From: Mycobacterium montefiorense
GTDB lineage: Bacteria > Actinomycetota > Actinomycetes > Mycobacteriales > Mycobacteriaceae
Assembly: GCF_003112775.1 (NCBI RefSeq)
Contig: NZ_BFCH01000009.1
Coordinates: forward strand, 124,001-188,000
Reading direction: 5' to 3'
DNA: 64,000 bases
Part shown: positions 9,231 through 18,463 of the stretch, piece after piece
How the letters are laid out: each line of letters opens with the position of its first letter
Position numbering within the stretch: position 1 is the stretch's first letter
Translations under genes and position numbers: made by a program
The notes under the pieces: generated by a model
The model's input: only the letters and a program-made list of their open reading frames with translations
Told to the model about the DNA's origin: nothing
The model's database searches: none

Positions 9231-10641
9231 TGCATTGGTCATGCTTGATCGCATCACCGGCGCGGCGCGGGTGGAAGCCCAGGCCGCGGCGGCTCGCCTG
9301 CTCGCGATCGGCGACCTGTTCAGGTTGCGGTTGGCCCAGCACGGCGAACACGCACAGTGGGCGGCCGACACCAGCGATGCGGTGGCTGCCGAAATCGCCG
9401 CCGCACTCGACATCAGCGTGGCGATGGGCCACAGCAACCTGCGTTACGCCCGGGCCATGCACGAACGGCTGCCGGATGTGGCCGCCGTCTTTCGGGCCGG
9501 CGACATCGACTTCCGGCTGTTTCGCACCATCGTGTTTCGCACCGACCTGATCGTCGATGCCGATGCGCTGGCCGCTGTGGATGCCCGGCTGGCGATCAAA
9601 GCGCCACGCTGGCCGTCGATGACCAACTGGAAGCTCGCGACAGAGATCGATCGCTTGGTCGCCAAGACCGATCCCGACGCGGTGCGCAGGTCGCGCGAGT
9701 ATGCGGCGGACCGCTATCTGGAGGTCACGCCGATGGACCCAGGCATGGCGCTGCTCAGCGGCACGGTCTTCGCGACGACGGGGCAAACGCTCGATCGCCG
9801 GCTCGACGAACTCGCCAAGACCGTGTGCGATGCCGATCCCCGCACCGTCGGGCAGCTGCGCGCCGACGCACTGGGCGCACTGGCGGCCGGCCGGGACCGG
9901 TTGGCGTGCGGATGCGACCGGGTCGATTGCCCGACCGGTTCCGCGCCGCGACAACACAACTCCGTCGTGATTCACGTGGTCGCTGACAGCGCCACCGTGG
10001 ACGGGTCCGGTGCGGCTCCGGGATTTCTCTACGGCGACGGCATCGTCCCCGCCGAAATCGTCCGCGAGTTGTCCAGATCGGCCAAGCTGCAATCGATTAC
10101 CCCGCCGGCGGCCGCGGAATCCGGATACCTGCCGTCTCGGGCGCTGACGGACTACGTGCGGGCCCGCGACCTGACCTGCCGGGCACCGGGCTACGACCGG
10201 CCCGCGACCGAGTGCGATATCGACCACACCGTGCCCTATGGCGACGGCGGTGCTACCCATCCGTGCAACCTCAAATGCCTGTGCCGAAAACATCACCTGC
10301 TCAAGACTTTCTGGGGATGGCGTGACCAGCAGCTGCCCGACGGCACCATTGTCTGGACACTGCCCGACGGGCACACCCGCGTCACCACACCCGGCAGCGC
10401 TTTGCTCTTCCCCGCCTTGTGCGCCGGCGCCGACCCGCCGCCGGTCGTTGCGATGCCGGACATGCAGTGCAGCGACCGCGACGCGATGATGCCGACCCGG
10501 ACCCACACCCGCGCGCAGAACCGCGCTGCTCGCATCGCCGCCGAGCGCCAGCACAACCGAAAGTCCCGCCAAGCGCGCAAAAAGCGTTGGGAATACACCC
10601 ATGTCGGATCATCCGACGACGACGATCCCGCGCCGTTCTAA
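9223..10641 (+). CDS. DUF222/13E12-type protein with HNH nuclease domain
   Basis: 472 aa. The N-terminal two thirds is the DUF222 (13E12 repeat family) helical domain. At about 306-360 comes an HNH nuclease domain with cysteines CR..C, the core [12 protein letters not shown] and the end CLCRKHH, all metal-site and catalytic histidines present. The C-terminus is basic ([11 protein letters not shown]), which would suit DNA binding. The message appears leaderless: -10-like TATACT ends 7 nt before the ATG, and a perfect LexA box spans the start, so it should be DNA-damage inducible. 13E12 genes in M. tuberculosis include known SOS genes. Its stop codon interlocks with that of add. Confidence 0.88.
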   Translation: MFDALVMLDRITGAARVEAQAAAARLLAIGDLFRLRLAQHGEHAQWAADTSDAVAAEIAAALDISVAMGHSNLRYARAMHERLPDVAAVFRAGDIDFRLFRTIVFRTDLIVDADALAAVDARLAIKAPRWPSMTNWKLATEIDRLVAKTDPDAVRRSREYAADRYLEVTPMDPGMALLSGTVFATTGQTLDRRLDELAKTVCDADPRTVGQLRADALGALAAGRDRLACGCDRVDCPTGSAPRQHNSVVIHVVADSATVDGSGAAPGFLYGDGIVPAEIVRELSRSAKLQSITPPAAAESGYLPSRALTDYVRARDLTCRAPGYDRPATECDIDHTVPYGDGGATHPCNLKCLCRKHHLLKTFWGWRDQQLPDGTIVWTLPDGHTRVTTPGSALLFPALCAGADPPPVVAMPDMQCSDRDAMMPTRTHTRAQNRAARIAAERQHNRKSRQARKKRWEYTHVGSSDDDDPAPF

Positions 10642-11726
10642 CCGATCAGCACCGCATACCGCGGCTTGATCACCCCGTCGATCAGCGCGAGGCGCTCGCC
10701 GAACGGAATGAAGGCCGATTTCATCGCATTGATGGTGAACCGTTCGAGGTCGCTCCACCCGTAGCCGAAAGCCTGGACCAGTCGGTGCATTTCGAGGCTC
10801 ATCGTGGTGTCGCTCATCAGCCGGTTGTCTGTGTTGACGGTGACCCGGAATCGTGCACGGGCCAACAGGTCGAACGGGTGATCCGCGATACTGTTGACCG
10901 CGCCGGTCTGCACATTCGAGCTCGGGCACAGCTCCAGCGGAATCCGCTTGTCGCGCAGGATCGATGCCAGCCTGCCCAGCTGGACGCCGCCACCCTCGAC
11001 GATCTCGATATCGTCGACGATGCGCACCCCATGACCAAGCCGGTCGGCGCCGCAGAACGCGATCGCGTCGTGGATCGAGGGCAGGCCGAATGCTTCACCG
11101 GCGTGAATAGTGAAGCGCGCATTGTGATCTCGCATGTATTCAAATGCGTCCAGGTGCCGCGTGGGCGGGTTGCCCGCCTCGGCGCCGGCGATGTCGAAGC
11201 CGACAACACCTTTGTCCCGGAACCGAATAGCCAACTCAGCGATCTCACGGGATAGCGCGGCGTGACGCATCGCGGTGACCAACAGACGGACCACGATTGG
11301 CCGTCCGGCCGCGGCGGTGGCCTTCTCGCCGGCGGCGAAACCCTGCACGACGGCGTCGACGATCTCGTCGAAGGACAAGCCGCGGTTGATATGCAGCTCC
11401 GGGGCGAACCGCACCTCGGCGTAAACCACGGAGTCGGCGGCCAGATCCTCCACGCACTCGTAGCCGACGCGGTACAGGGCCTCGGGCGTCTGCATCACCG
11501 CCACGGTGTGCGAGAACGGCTCCAGGTAGCGCTCCAGCGAGCCGCTGTGCGACCGGGTGCGAAACCACGTCGCCAGCTCTTCGGCGTCGGTGGCGGGCAG
11601 CTCGTCGTAACCGATCTGACCGGCAATGTCGAGCACGGTCGACGGGCGCAAACCCCCGTCGAGGTGATCGTGCAGCAGGGCCTTGGGCGCCTGCTGGATC
11701 TGCCGTAGATCCAGCGGGGCGCTCAC
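10638..11726 (-). CDS. add: Adenosine deaminase
   Basis: Deaminates adenosine and deoxyadenosine to inosine forms (purine salvage). TIM-barrel zinc enzyme of 362 aa with all catalytic motifs: HDHLDGG (zinc HxH at about 19-21), HAGEAFG (zinc His and catalytic Glu), GHGVR and NTDNRLMS (zinc Asp). The GTG at 11726 is chosen because it overlaps the deoA stop (GTGA) and gives the usual N-terminus just before [11 protein letters not shown]; the longer open frame to 11786 is unlike the family. Last gene of cdd-deoA-add, translationally coupled to deoA. Confidence 0.93.
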   Translation of the reverse strand: MSAPLDLRQIQQAPKALLHDHLDGGLRPSTVLDIAGQIGYDELPATDAEELATWFRTRSHSGSLERYLEPFSHTVAVMQTPEALYRVGYECVEDLAADSVVYAEVRFAPELHINRGLSFDEIVDAVVQGFAAGEKATAAAGRPIVVRLLVTAMRHAALSREIAELAIRFRDKGVVGFDIAGAEAGNPPTRHLDAFEYMRDHNARFTIHAGEAFGLPSIHDAIAFCGADRLGHGVRIVDDIEIVEGGGVQLGRLASILRDKRIPLELCPSSNVQTGAVNSIADHPFDLLARARFRVTVNTDNRLMSDTTMSLEMHRLVQAFGYGWSDLERFTINAMKSAFIPFGERLALIDGVIKPRYAVLIG

Positions 11727-13024
11727 CCGACGATCCGATCGATGATCAGCGGCCGCGACGGCGGTACCGCGTCGCTGACGGTCCACGCGCCGTCCAGTTC
11801 GGCCATCGCGGCCACGAAGCGTTCGGGGGTATCGGTATAGAGGGTGAACAACGGCTCACCGGCGGCAACCGGTGAGCCCGGGCGCCGATGAATCCGAACG
11901 CCGGATCCGAATTGCACCTGCCCACCCGGACGGGATCTGCCCGCACCGAGTCGCCAAGCTGTTAGCCCCACTGCCATCGCGTCGATGTTTCCCATTGTGC
12001 CGCTCCGCGCGGCGATCACGGTCTCCGAATGTGAACCGATTGGCAACGGAACCGACAAGTCGCCGCCCTGGGCCGCGACCAGCTGCCGGAAGCGGTCCAT
12101 CGCGGTGCCGTCGCGCAGCGTCTGGCCGGGGTCCTGGCCGTCGATCCCGGCCAGCTCGAGCATCTCGGCGGCCAGCGCGATCGTCAGCTCCACGACGTCG
12201 GGCGGCCCGCCGCCGGCCAGCACGTCGAGTGCCTCGGCAACCTCGAGCGCATTGCCGACGGTCGCTCCCAGCGGGCAGTCCATGTCCGTCAACAGCGCCC
12301 GCGTGGGCACGCCGTGCGCCGCGCCCAAGTCGACCATCGTGTGGGCAAGTTCGCGACACTGCGCCTCGGTCGCCATTAGCGCACCGGCACCGGTCTTGAC
12401 GTCGAGCACCAGCGCGCCGACTCCCTCGGCCAGCTTCTTGCTCATGATCGAGCTGGCAATCAGCGGCAACGAATCGACCGTGGCGGTGATGTCGCGCAGC
12501 GCGTACAGCAACTTGTCGGCCGGCGCCAGCTCACCGGCGGCGAATATCGCCGCACCGATGTCGCAAAGTTGTTGGTGCACTTGCGCAACGGTGATTCCCG
12601 CGGTGAATCCGGCGATCGATTCCAGCTTGTCCAGGGTGCCGCCGGTATGGCCGAGTCCGCGGCCGGAGACCTTGGGTATCGCAGCGCCGCAGGCCGCCAC
12701 GACCGGCACCAACACCAGCGTGGTCTTGTCCCCGACCCCGCCGGTCGAATGCTTGTCCACGGTGGTCAACGGTGTCGAACGCCGGCGCAGATCGCTGAAA
12801 TCCAGCCGGTCGCCCGACGCCAGCATCGCCGCCGTCCAGCTGGCGATCTCGCCGCTGTCCATGCCGCGCCAGAAGATCGCCATCAATAGCGCCGCCATCT
12901 GCTCGTCAGCCACGCGGCCACCGGTGTAGGCGTCGACGATCCAGTCGATCGCGGCATCGGACAGCCGGCCGCCGTCGCGCTTGGTCCTGATGACCGTCGG
13001 AGCGTCGAATGCGAAGTCGGTCAA
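11723..13024 (-). CDS. deoA: Thymidine phosphorylase
   Basis: Splits thymidine and deoxyuridine into base and deoxyribose-1-phosphate. 433 aa; the first 50 residues of the longest open frame are not family-like, and the true start is the TTG at 13024 giving [18 protein letters not shown]. Diagnostic motifs are [10 protein letters not shown] (phosphate site), [16 protein letters not shown] (the family signature) and [11 protein letters not shown]. The TTG overlaps the cdd stop (TTGA), implying coupled translation. A short insert (RRRSTPL before [10 protein letters not shown]) is longer than in M. tuberculosis as I recall it. Confidence 0.92.
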   Translation of the reverse strand: MTDFAFDAPTVIRTKRDGGRLSDAAIDWIVDAYTGGRVADEQMAALLMAIFWRGMDSGEIASWTAAMLASGDRLDFSDLRRRSTPLTTVDKHSTGGVGDKTTLVLVPVVAACGAAIPKVSGRGLGHTGGTLDKLESIAGFTAGITVAQVHQQLCDIGAAIFAAGELAPADKLLYALRDITATVDSLPLIASSIMSKKLAEGVGALVLDVKTGAGALMATEAQCRELAHTMVDLGAAHGVPTRALLTDMDCPLGATVGNALEVAEALDVLAGGGPPDVVELTIALAAEMLELAGIDGQDPGQTLRDGTAMDRFRQLVAAQGGDLSVPLPIGSHSETVIAARSGTMGNIDAMAVGLTAWRLGAGRSRPGGQVQFGSGVRIHRRPGSPVAAGEPLFTLYTDTPERFVAAMAELDGAWTVSDAVPPSRPLIIDRIVG

Positions 13025-13422
13025 CGACGTTCCCGGGCCAGATCGTCGGCATCGAACGGATCGGGCAACAGCTCTTCGAGGCGGCGAGGGCCGGCCGGAT
13101 GCGCGATTAGCAGCTCGCGTCCACCGTGCTCCAGCAGCACTTGGCGACACCGCCCGCACGGCATCAGCAGCGCACCTTGTGAGTCAACGCACACCAGGGC
13201 AATCAACCGGCCGCCACCAGTCGTATGCAGGGCAGACACCACACCGCATTCGGCACAGAGACCCAGGCCATATGAGACATTTTCCACATTGCAGCCAGTC
13301 ACCACGCGGCCGTCGTCGACCAGCGAGGCAGCACCCACCGGGAATTGCGAATACGGGGCGTAAGCCCCTGATGCGGCCTGTATTGCTTTGTCCCGCAGCA
13401 AATTCCAATCAACTTCAGGCAT
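13021..13422 (-). CDS. cdd: Cytidine deaminase
   Basis: Deaminates cytidine and deoxycytidine, the first step of this pyrimidine salvage operon. 133 aa, the standard small tetrameric type. The zinc site is complete: CAEC (first Cys ligand and catalytic Glu) and PCGRCRQ (two further Cys). TGCNVENVSYG is the substrate loop. ATG 13422 (MPEVDWNLL) gives the family length; an upstream ATG at 13479 would add 19 unrelated residues. It is divergent from sdhC. Confidence 0.93.
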   Translation of the reverse strand: MPEVDWNLLRDKAIQAASGAYAPYSQFPVGAASLVDDGRVVTGCNVENVSYGLGLCAECGVVSALHTTGGGRLIALVCVDSQGALLMPCGRCRQVLLEHGGRELLIAHPAGPRRLEELLPDPFDADDLARERR

Positions 13423-13482
13423 ACCGCAACCCCAATCACCGATGGGCTTACTCGAGAAGGCCAACCTTAACTCTGGCACGAA

Positions 13483-13504
13483 AACACCTTTCGCGAATGG
13501 TGTT
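13483..13504. promoter_or_regulatory. Inverted repeat in the cdd/sdhC spacer
   Basis: AACACC at 13483-13488 and GGTGTT at 13499-13504 form a 6-bp inverted repeat with a 10-nt centre, about 80 bp before the sdhC start. It could be an operator or the hairpin of a leader. No regulator can be assigned. Confidence 0.3.
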
Positions 13505-13583
13505 GCTTGGTTCCGGACGCATCGTTACGGGGCTAAGCTCGTTTCCCCGGCAAAAAGGTTTCGCGGAAGATATAGGAACTGGT

Positions 13584-13994
13584 TTGAGCACGCAGGCGAC
13601 GGAGTCATCACACAAGCGGCGGCCACCCCGGACCCTGTATCGCGGGGATCCGGGCATGTGGTCGTGGGTGCTGCATCGCATCACCGGCGCGACGATCTTC
13701 TTCTTCCTGTTCGTGCACGTCCTGGACACCGCCCTGGTCAGGGTGAGCCCGCAGGCCTACAACGAAGTGATCGCGACCTACAAGACCCCGATCGTGGGCC
13801 TGATGGAGCTCGGCTTGGTCGCCGCAGTGCTTTTCCATGCACTCAACGGCATCCGCATCATCTTGATCGACTTCTGGTCGGAAGGGCCGCGCCATCAGAA
13901 GACGATGTTGTGGGTCATCGCGGTGATCTACCTGTTGGTCATGGTGGCGGCGGTGGTGGCCATCGGCGTTCATATGATGGAGCACTTCCGATGA
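13584..13994 (+). CDS. sdhC: Succinate dehydrogenase cytochrome b556 subunit
   Basis: Membrane anchor of complex II; helps bind heme and quinone. 136 aa with three membrane helices after a short basic N-terminus. HRITGATIFFFLFVHVLD is the SdhC signature and carries His residues for heme, and FHALNGIRIILID the second conserved His region. TTG 13584 is preferred because AGGA lies 8 nt upstream; ATG 13656 (MWSWVLHR) would give the shorter 112-aa form annotated in M. tuberculosis. First gene of sdhCDAB; its stop overlaps the sdhD start (ATGA). Confidence 0.92.
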   Translation: MSTQATESSHKRRPPRTLYRGDPGMWSWVLHRITGATIFFFLFVHVLDTALVRVSPQAYNEVIATYKTPIVGLMELGLVAAVLFHALNGIRIILIDFWSEGPRHQKTMLWVIAVIYLLVMVAAVVAIGVHMMEHFR

Positions 13995-14458
13995 GCAGCC
14001 CCGACCTTCAGCTCGGCCGCGGCGAGGTGGCGCCGGTCGCCCAGCGCAGCCACGATCGGCCACCCAGCCTGGACAATCCGCGCTCACCACGTCGTCGCGC
14101 CGGCATCCCCAACTTCGAGAAATTCGCCTGGCTGTTCATGCGGTTTTCCGGCGTCGCGCTGGTGTGCTTGGCGATCGGGCACCTGTTCATCATGCTGATG
14201 TGGGAAAACGGCGTGTACCGAATCGACTTCAACTATGTGGCGCAGCGCTGGGCGTCGCCGTTCTGGCAATTCTGGGATCTGGCCCTGTTGTGGCTGGCGC
14301 AATTGCACGGCGGTAATGGCCTGCGCACCATCATCGACGACTACAGCCGCAAAGACAGCACCCGGTTCTGGCTGAACAGCCTGCTGCTGTTGTCGATGGG
14401 GTTCACGTTGGTGCTGGGTACCTACGTGTTGATGACGTTCGACGCGAACATTTCTTGA
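13991..14458 (+). CDS. sdhD: Succinate dehydrogenase membrane anchor subunit
   Basis: 155-aa second membrane anchor of complex II with three helices. RFSGVALVCLAIGHLFIML and AQLHGGNGLRTIIDDYSR carry the conserved His and the HGxxGLR motif that helps form the heme/quinone site. The ATG overlaps the sdhC stop by 4 nt. The hydrophilic N-terminus (about 45 aa, Arg/Pro-rich) is cytosolic. Confidence 0.93.
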   Translation: MSSPDLQLGRGEVAPVAQRSHDRPPSLDNPRSPRRRAGIPNFEKFAWLFMRFSGVALVCLAIGHLFIMLMWENGVYRIDFNYVAQRWASPFWQFWDLALLWLAQLHGGNGLRTIIDDYSRKDSTRFWLNSLLLLSMGFTLVLGTYVLMTFDANIS

Positions 14459-14471
14459 TTAAGGAGCCCCG

Positions 14472-16226
14472 TTGATCCAGCAACACCGATACGACGTGGT
14501 GATCGTCGGCGCGGGCGGTGCCGGAATGCGGGCCGCCGTCGAGGCCGGACCCCGCGTACGCACCGCGGTGCTGACCAAGCTCTACCCCACCCGTAGCCAC
14601 ACCGGCGCCGCCCAGGGCGGCATGTGCGCCGCGCTGGCCAACGTCGAAGACGACAACTGGGAATGGCACACCTTCGACACCGTCAAGGGTGGCGACTACC
14701 TCGCGGACCAGGACGCCGTGGAGATCATGTGCAAGGAAGCCATCGACGCGGTGCTCGACCTGGAGAAAATGGGGATGCCGTTCAACCGCACCCCCGAGGG
14801 CCGTATCGACCAGCGCCGCTTCGGCGGTCACACCCGCGACCACGGCAAGGCCCCGGTGCGCCGCGCCTGCTACGCCGCGGACCGCACCGGCCACATGATC
14901 CTGCAGACGCTCTACCAAAACTGCGTCAAGCACGACGTGCAGTTCTTCAACGAGTTCTACGCACTGGACCTGGTGCTGACCCAGACGCCGAGCGGCCCGG
15001 TGGCGACCGGCGTGGTTGCCTACGAGCTGGCCACCGGAAGCATCCACGTCTTCCACGCCAAGGCCGTGGTGCTCGCGACCGGCGGCTCGGGCCGCATGTA
15101 CAAGACCACCTCCAACGCGCACACGCTGACCGGCGACGGCATCGGCATCGTCTTCCGCAAGGGACTTCCGTTGGAGGACGTGGAGTTTCACCAGTTCCAC
15201 CCGACGGGCTTGGCCGGTCTGGGCATCTTGATCTCCGAAGCGGTGCGCGGTGAGGGCGGCCGGTTGCTCAACGGCGAGGGCGAGCGCTTCATGGAGCGCT
15301 ACGCCCCGACGATCGTCGACCTGGCCCCCCGCGACATCGTGGCCCGCTCGATGGTGCTGGAGGTCCTCGAGGGCCGCGGCGCCGGGCCGCACAAGGATTA
15401 CGTGTACATCGACGTCCGCCACTTGGGTGCCGACGTGCTGGAGGCCAAACTGCCCGACATCACCGAGTTCGCCCGCACCTACCTGGGTGTGGACCCGGTC
15501 AAAGAACTAGTGCCGGTCTACCCGACATGCCACTACGTGATGGGTGGCATCCCCACCACCGTCACCGGACAAGTGTTGCAAGACAACACCTCTACCGTCC
15601 CGGGCTTGTACGCGGCCGGTGAGTGCGCGTGCGTGTCGGTGCACGGCGCCAACCGGCTGGGCACCAACTCGTTACTGGACATCAACGTGTTCGGCCGCCG
15701 CGCCGGGATCGCCGCAGCCAGTTACGCCCAGGGCCACGACTTCGTCGAGATGCCGGCGAATCCGGAGGCGATGGTCCTCGGCTGGGTGGCCGACATTCTG
15801 TCCGAACACGGCAACGAACGCGTCGCCGACATTCGTAGCGCCCTGCAGCAGACGATGGACAACAACGCCGCGGTGTTCCGCACCGAGGAGACGCTGAAGC
15901 AGGCGCTCACCGACATCCACGCGCTCAAGGAGCGTTACTCCCGAATCACCGTGCACGACAAGGGGAAACGCTTCAACAGCGACCTACTGGAAGCCATCGA
16001 GCTGGGCGTTTTACTGGAGCTGGCCGAGGTTACCGTGGTCGGCGCACTGAACCGCAAGGAGTCGCGCGGCGGCCACGCCCGCGAGGATTACCCGAACCGT
16101 GACGACGTCAACTACATGCGCCACACGATGGCTTACAAGCAGGGCAGCGAGCTGTTGAGCGACATCGTGCTCGACTTCAAACCCGTCGTGCAGACGCGCT
16201 ACGAACCCAAGGAGCGGAAGTACTGA
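14472..16226 (+). CDS. sdhA: Succinate dehydrogenase flavoprotein subunit
   Basis: Catalytic FAD subunit of complex II, oxidising succinate to fumarate. 584 aa: dinucleotide fold VVIVGAGGAGMRAA at the N-terminus, RSHTGAAQGG with the His that carries covalent FAD, the active-site regions GGHTRDHGKAPVRR and HQFHPTGL, and HGANRLGTNSLLD. The start is a TTG with AAGGAG 5 nt before it, and it begins directly with the FAD fold as in M. tuberculosis. A few residues near the C-terminus (YKQGSELLSD) are shorter than in Rv3318 as recalled. Stop and sdhB start overlap (TGATG). Confidence 0.95.
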   Translation: MIQQHRYDVVIVGAGGAGMRAAVEAGPRVRTAVLTKLYPTRSHTGAAQGGMCAALANVEDDNWEWHTFDTVKGGDYLADQDAVEIMCKEAIDAVLDLEKMGMPFNRTPEGRIDQRRFGGHTRDHGKAPVRRACYAADRTGHMILQTLYQNCVKHDVQFFNEFYALDLVLTQTPSGPVATGVVAYELATGSIHVFHAKAVVLATGGSGRMYKTTSNAHTLTGDGIGIVFRKGLPLEDVEFHQFHPTGLAGLGILISEAVRGEGGRLLNGEGERFMERYAPTIVDLAPRDIVARSMVLEVLEGRGAGPHKDYVYIDVRHLGADVLEAKLPDITEFARTYLGVDPVKELVPVYPTCHYVMGGIPTTVTGQVLQDNTSTVPGLYAAGECACVSVHGANRLGTNSLLDINVFGRRAGIAAASYAQGHDFVEMPANPEAMVLGWVADILSEHGNERVADIRSALQQTMDNNAAVFRTEETLKQALTDIHALKERYSRITVHDKGKRFNSDLLEAIELGVLLELAEVTVVGALNRKESRGGHAREDYPNRDDVNYMRHTMAYKQGSELLSDIVLDFKPVVQTRYEPKERKY

Positions 16227-17029
16227 TGTCTGTCGAAGAAGCAGAGGCACCCGAGGCCTTGCCCGGGGAACCGCCGCTGCCGGCGGTGCCGGACGGCGCG
16301 GTGATGGTGACTCTCAAGATCGCCCGGTTCAACCCGGACGACGCCGATGCGTTCGCGGAAACCGGTGGCTGGCAAAGCTTTCGGGTGCCGTGTCTGCCCA
16401 GCGACCGGTTGCTCAACCTGCTGATCTACATCAAGGGCTACCTGGACGGCACGCTCACCTTCCGGCGCTCCTGCGCGCACGGCGTGTGCGGGTCAGACGC
16501 GATGCGGATCAACGGCGTCAACCGGTTGGCCTGCAAGGTGCTGATGCGCGACTTGCTGCCGAAAAAATCGGGCAAGTCGCTGACCATCACGGTCGAACCG
16601 ATCCGCGGGCTGCCGGTGGAAAAGGACCTGGTGGTCGACATGGAGCCCTTCTTCGACGCCTACCGCGCCGTGAAGCCGTACCTGATCACCTCCGGCAACC
16701 CGCCGACCCGCGAGCGGATCCAAAGCCCCACCGACAGAGCCCGTTACGACGACACCACCAAGTGCATCCTGTGCGCGTGCTGCACCACCAGCTGCCCGGT
16801 GTTCTGGAGCGAGGGCACCTACTTCGGCCCGGCCGCCATCGTCAACGCGCACCGGTTCATCTTCGACAGTCGCGATGAGGCCGCCGGTGAGCGCCTTGAC
16901 ATCCTCAACGAGGTCGACGGTGTGTGGCGCTGCCGCACGACGTTCAACTGCACCGAGTCCTGCCCGCGTGGCATTCAGGTCACGAAGGCGATTCAAGAGG
17001 TCAAGCGCGCGCTGCTGTTCTCACGCTGA
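16226..17029 (+). CDS. sdhB: Succinate dehydrogenase iron-sulfur subunit
   Basis: Electron-transfer subunit of complex II, 267 aa. All three clusters are visible: 2Fe-2S (RSCAHGVCGSDAM then LAC), 4Fe-4S (CILCACCTTSCPV) and 3Fe-4S (CRTTFNCTESCPRGI). Its ATG overlaps the sdhA stop by one base. The last 29 bases overlap the convergent condensation-domain fragment. Together sdhCDAB encode a complete enzyme. Confidence 0.95.
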   Translation: MSVEEAEAPEALPGEPPLPAVPDGAVMVTLKIARFNPDDADAFAETGGWQSFRVPCLPSDRLLNLLIYIKGYLDGTLTFRRSCAHGVCGSDAMRINGVNRLACKVLMRDLLPKKSGKSLTITVEPIRGLPVEKDLVVDMEPFFDAYRAVKPYLITSGNPPTRERIQSPTDRARYDDTTKCILCACCTTSCPVFWSEGTYFGPAAIVNAHRFIFDSRDEAAGERLDILNEVDGVWRCRTTFNCTESCPRGIQVTKAIQEVKRALLFSR

Positions 17030-17447
17030 GACCAGCGGTGCCGCACTCGGCCACCAGGTCGTCGACCACGGCCTGCCACGACGCATCGTCGATGCAGAGC
17101 TGGCTGGCGGTGAGCACCAGGCGGTCGGGTTCTCCGGGCAGCAGCGAGACCGCGAACAACCGGCCGGTGTGCATATCGAAGCTGGCCAGATGGCGCGCCA
17201 CGACGTCGGTGACCGCACCGCCGGGGGGTTCGACTCCCCACGCCCATCCGCCGCCTGGGCGAGTCATCCAGATCTTCAATTTGGATTCGAACACGGTGCC
17301 AAGGTCGGGGTGAGCGGCGAAAACCGCGTCGACCGCGGCGCGGACCCGCGCCTGGTCCAGCCGCGGTTCGGCGACCAGCACCTCGGTGTGGGTGGCGGGC
17401 TCGATGTCTTCCAGTCGGGGCGGCTCGTCGAAGTAGCAGTAAGTCAT
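17001..17447 (-). CDS. Condensation-domain-like fragment (NRPS or acyltransferase type)
   Basis: 148 aa resembling only the first part of an NRPS/PapA-type condensation domain: ARVRAAVDAVFAAHPDLGTVFE, then RLFAVSLLPGEPDRLVLTASQLCIDDASWQAVVDDLVAE, which aligns with the segment holding the HHxxxDG active site. Here the catalytic HH is replaced by SQLCIDD, so acyl transfer is unlikely. A full domain is about 430 aa, so this is a truncated relic or a small stand-alone protein. The ATG at 17447 is the first that gives family-like sequence (MTYCYFDEPPRL). Convergent with sdhB, 29-nt overlap. Confidence 0.6.
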   Translation of the reverse strand: MTYCYFDEPPRLEDIEPATHTEVLVAEPRLDQARVRAAVDAVFAAHPDLGTVFESKLKIWMTRPGGGWAWGVEPPGGAVTDVVARHLASFDMHTGRLFAVSLLPGEPDRLVLTASQLCIDDASWQAVVDDLVAECGTAGLSVRTAARA

Positions 17448-17494
17448 CAGCACAGACTTGCCGGGGAGCCTCAGAGGATTATTGGAAGAACCTT

Positions 17495-17521
17495 GGTCAC
17501 ATTTGGCTGAGCTGTCTCGTC
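17495..17521 (+). promoter_or_regulatory. Predicted SigJ/ECF41 promoter of the CMD-family gene
   Basis: GGTCACA (17495-17501), a 16-nt spacer and CGTC (17518-17521) match the ECF41 sigma-factor consensus TGTCACA-N16-CGTC with one mismatch. The CMD gene starts at 17531, so the message would have almost no leader. sigJ, an ECF41-type sigma gene, lies 1.5 kb downstream. Confidence 0.65.
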
Positions 17522-17530
17522 TTGCACGGT

Positions 17531-18112
17531 ATGACACAGAAAACCCGCATCGAGCCCCTACCACCCAAGCGCGCCGGCCTGATTACCCGCGCCATGTACC
17601 GGGTCGCCAAGCGCCGCTACGGCCAGGTTCCCGAACCGTTCGCGGTGGCCGCGCATCATCGCCGGCTGATGGTCGCCGGCGCCGTGCACGAGACGATGAT
17701 CGACCGGGCGTCGCGCACGCTGCCGGTCAGCGTGCGCGAGCTAGCGGTGTTCTGGACCGCACGCGCGATCGGCTGCTCGTGGTGCGTCGACTTCGGGTCG
17801 ATGCTGCAGCGCCTGGACGGCCTGGACATCCAGCGGCTCAAGGAGATCGACAACTACGCCACCTCAACGGCTTTCACCGACGACGACCGCGCCGCGATCG
17901 CTTACGCCGACGCGATGACCGCCGATCCGCACACCGTCACCGACGAACAGGTCGCCGACCTGCGGACCCGATTCGGCGACGCCGGCGTGATCGAGCTGAC
18001 CTACCAGATCGGCGTGGAGAACATGCGGGCCCGGATGAACTCTGCGCTGGGCATCACCGAGCAGGGCTTCAATTCCGGTGACAGCTGCCGCATTCCGTGG
18101 GCGACCGCCTAG
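17531..18112 (+). CDS. Carboxymuconolactone decarboxylase/AhpD-family protein
   Basis: 193-aa cytosolic helical protein. Residues about 65-110 hold the AhpD-type core SVRELAVFWTARAIGCSWCVDFGS with the redox pair C82-x-x-C85, so a peroxidase or disulfide-reductase activity is plausible. ATG 17531 is chosen over TTG 17522 because it lies just downstream of a predicted ECF41 promoter. CMD-family genes are the typical neighbours and targets of ECF41 sigma factors, and sigJ is nearby. Likely role: an oxidant-linked enzyme under SigJ control; substrate unknown. Confidence 0.85.
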   Translation: MTQKTRIEPLPPKRAGLITRAMYRVAKRRYGQVPEPFAVAAHHRRLMVAGAVHETMIDRASRTLPVSVRELAVFWTARAIGCSWCVDFGSMLQRLDGLDIQRLKEIDNYATSTAFTDDDRAAIAYADAMTADPHTVTDEQVADLRTRFGDAGVIELTYQIGVENMRARMNSALGITEQGFNSGDSCRIPWATA

Positions 18113-18129
18113 CGGCGCTAAAGTGGCTT

Positions 18130-18463
18130 ATGCGTGTCTGGGAGCTGGAGCCGGGTCGGCTGATGGTCTCCGGCGCGTTCTCCGACCTCGCCATCCACCA
18201 TCACGCCGCGGTTCAGATCACGCTCGGCGCGCAGGGCCCGTTGGAAATCACCCGCGACGGCAATGCATATCAGATGTGTCGCCTGGTGGTCGTCGGCAGC
18301 GGCGCACGGCATGCGGTGCGCTCGGATGCGACGGCCGCGGCGCTGGCCGACGCCGGTCCGGAGGCCGCGGCCAAGTTCCTCGTCGAGCGGCTCTGCGGGC
18401 CGCAAGAGGGGCGGGAATCGGGGCACCCACAGCTGCGCCAGGCGATGGGTCAGGCTTGTTGGC
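18130..18463 (+). pseudogene. Remnant of an AraC-family regulator (sensor domain only)
   Basis: From ATG 18130 the frame reads MRVWELEPGRLMVSGAFSDLAIHHHAAVQITLG...NAYQMCRLVVVGSGARHAV, which resembles the N-terminal cupin-like sensor part of AraC regulators. No helix-turn-helix domain follows; family-like sequence fades near 18430 and the region runs into the methyltransferase in another frame. A deletion fusing the two neighbours explains this best. The right limit is approximate. A short functional sensor-only protein cannot be excluded. Confidence 0.5.

Noticed and set aside
8944-10602. 552-aa minus-strand open frame
   Set aside because: Antisense of the HNH gene, which has clear DUF222 and HNH motifs.
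13388-14040. Long N-terminal extension of SdhD to 13388
   Set aside because: Upstream residues are sdhC read in the wrong frame; ATG 13991 overlaps the sdhC stop and gives the known start.
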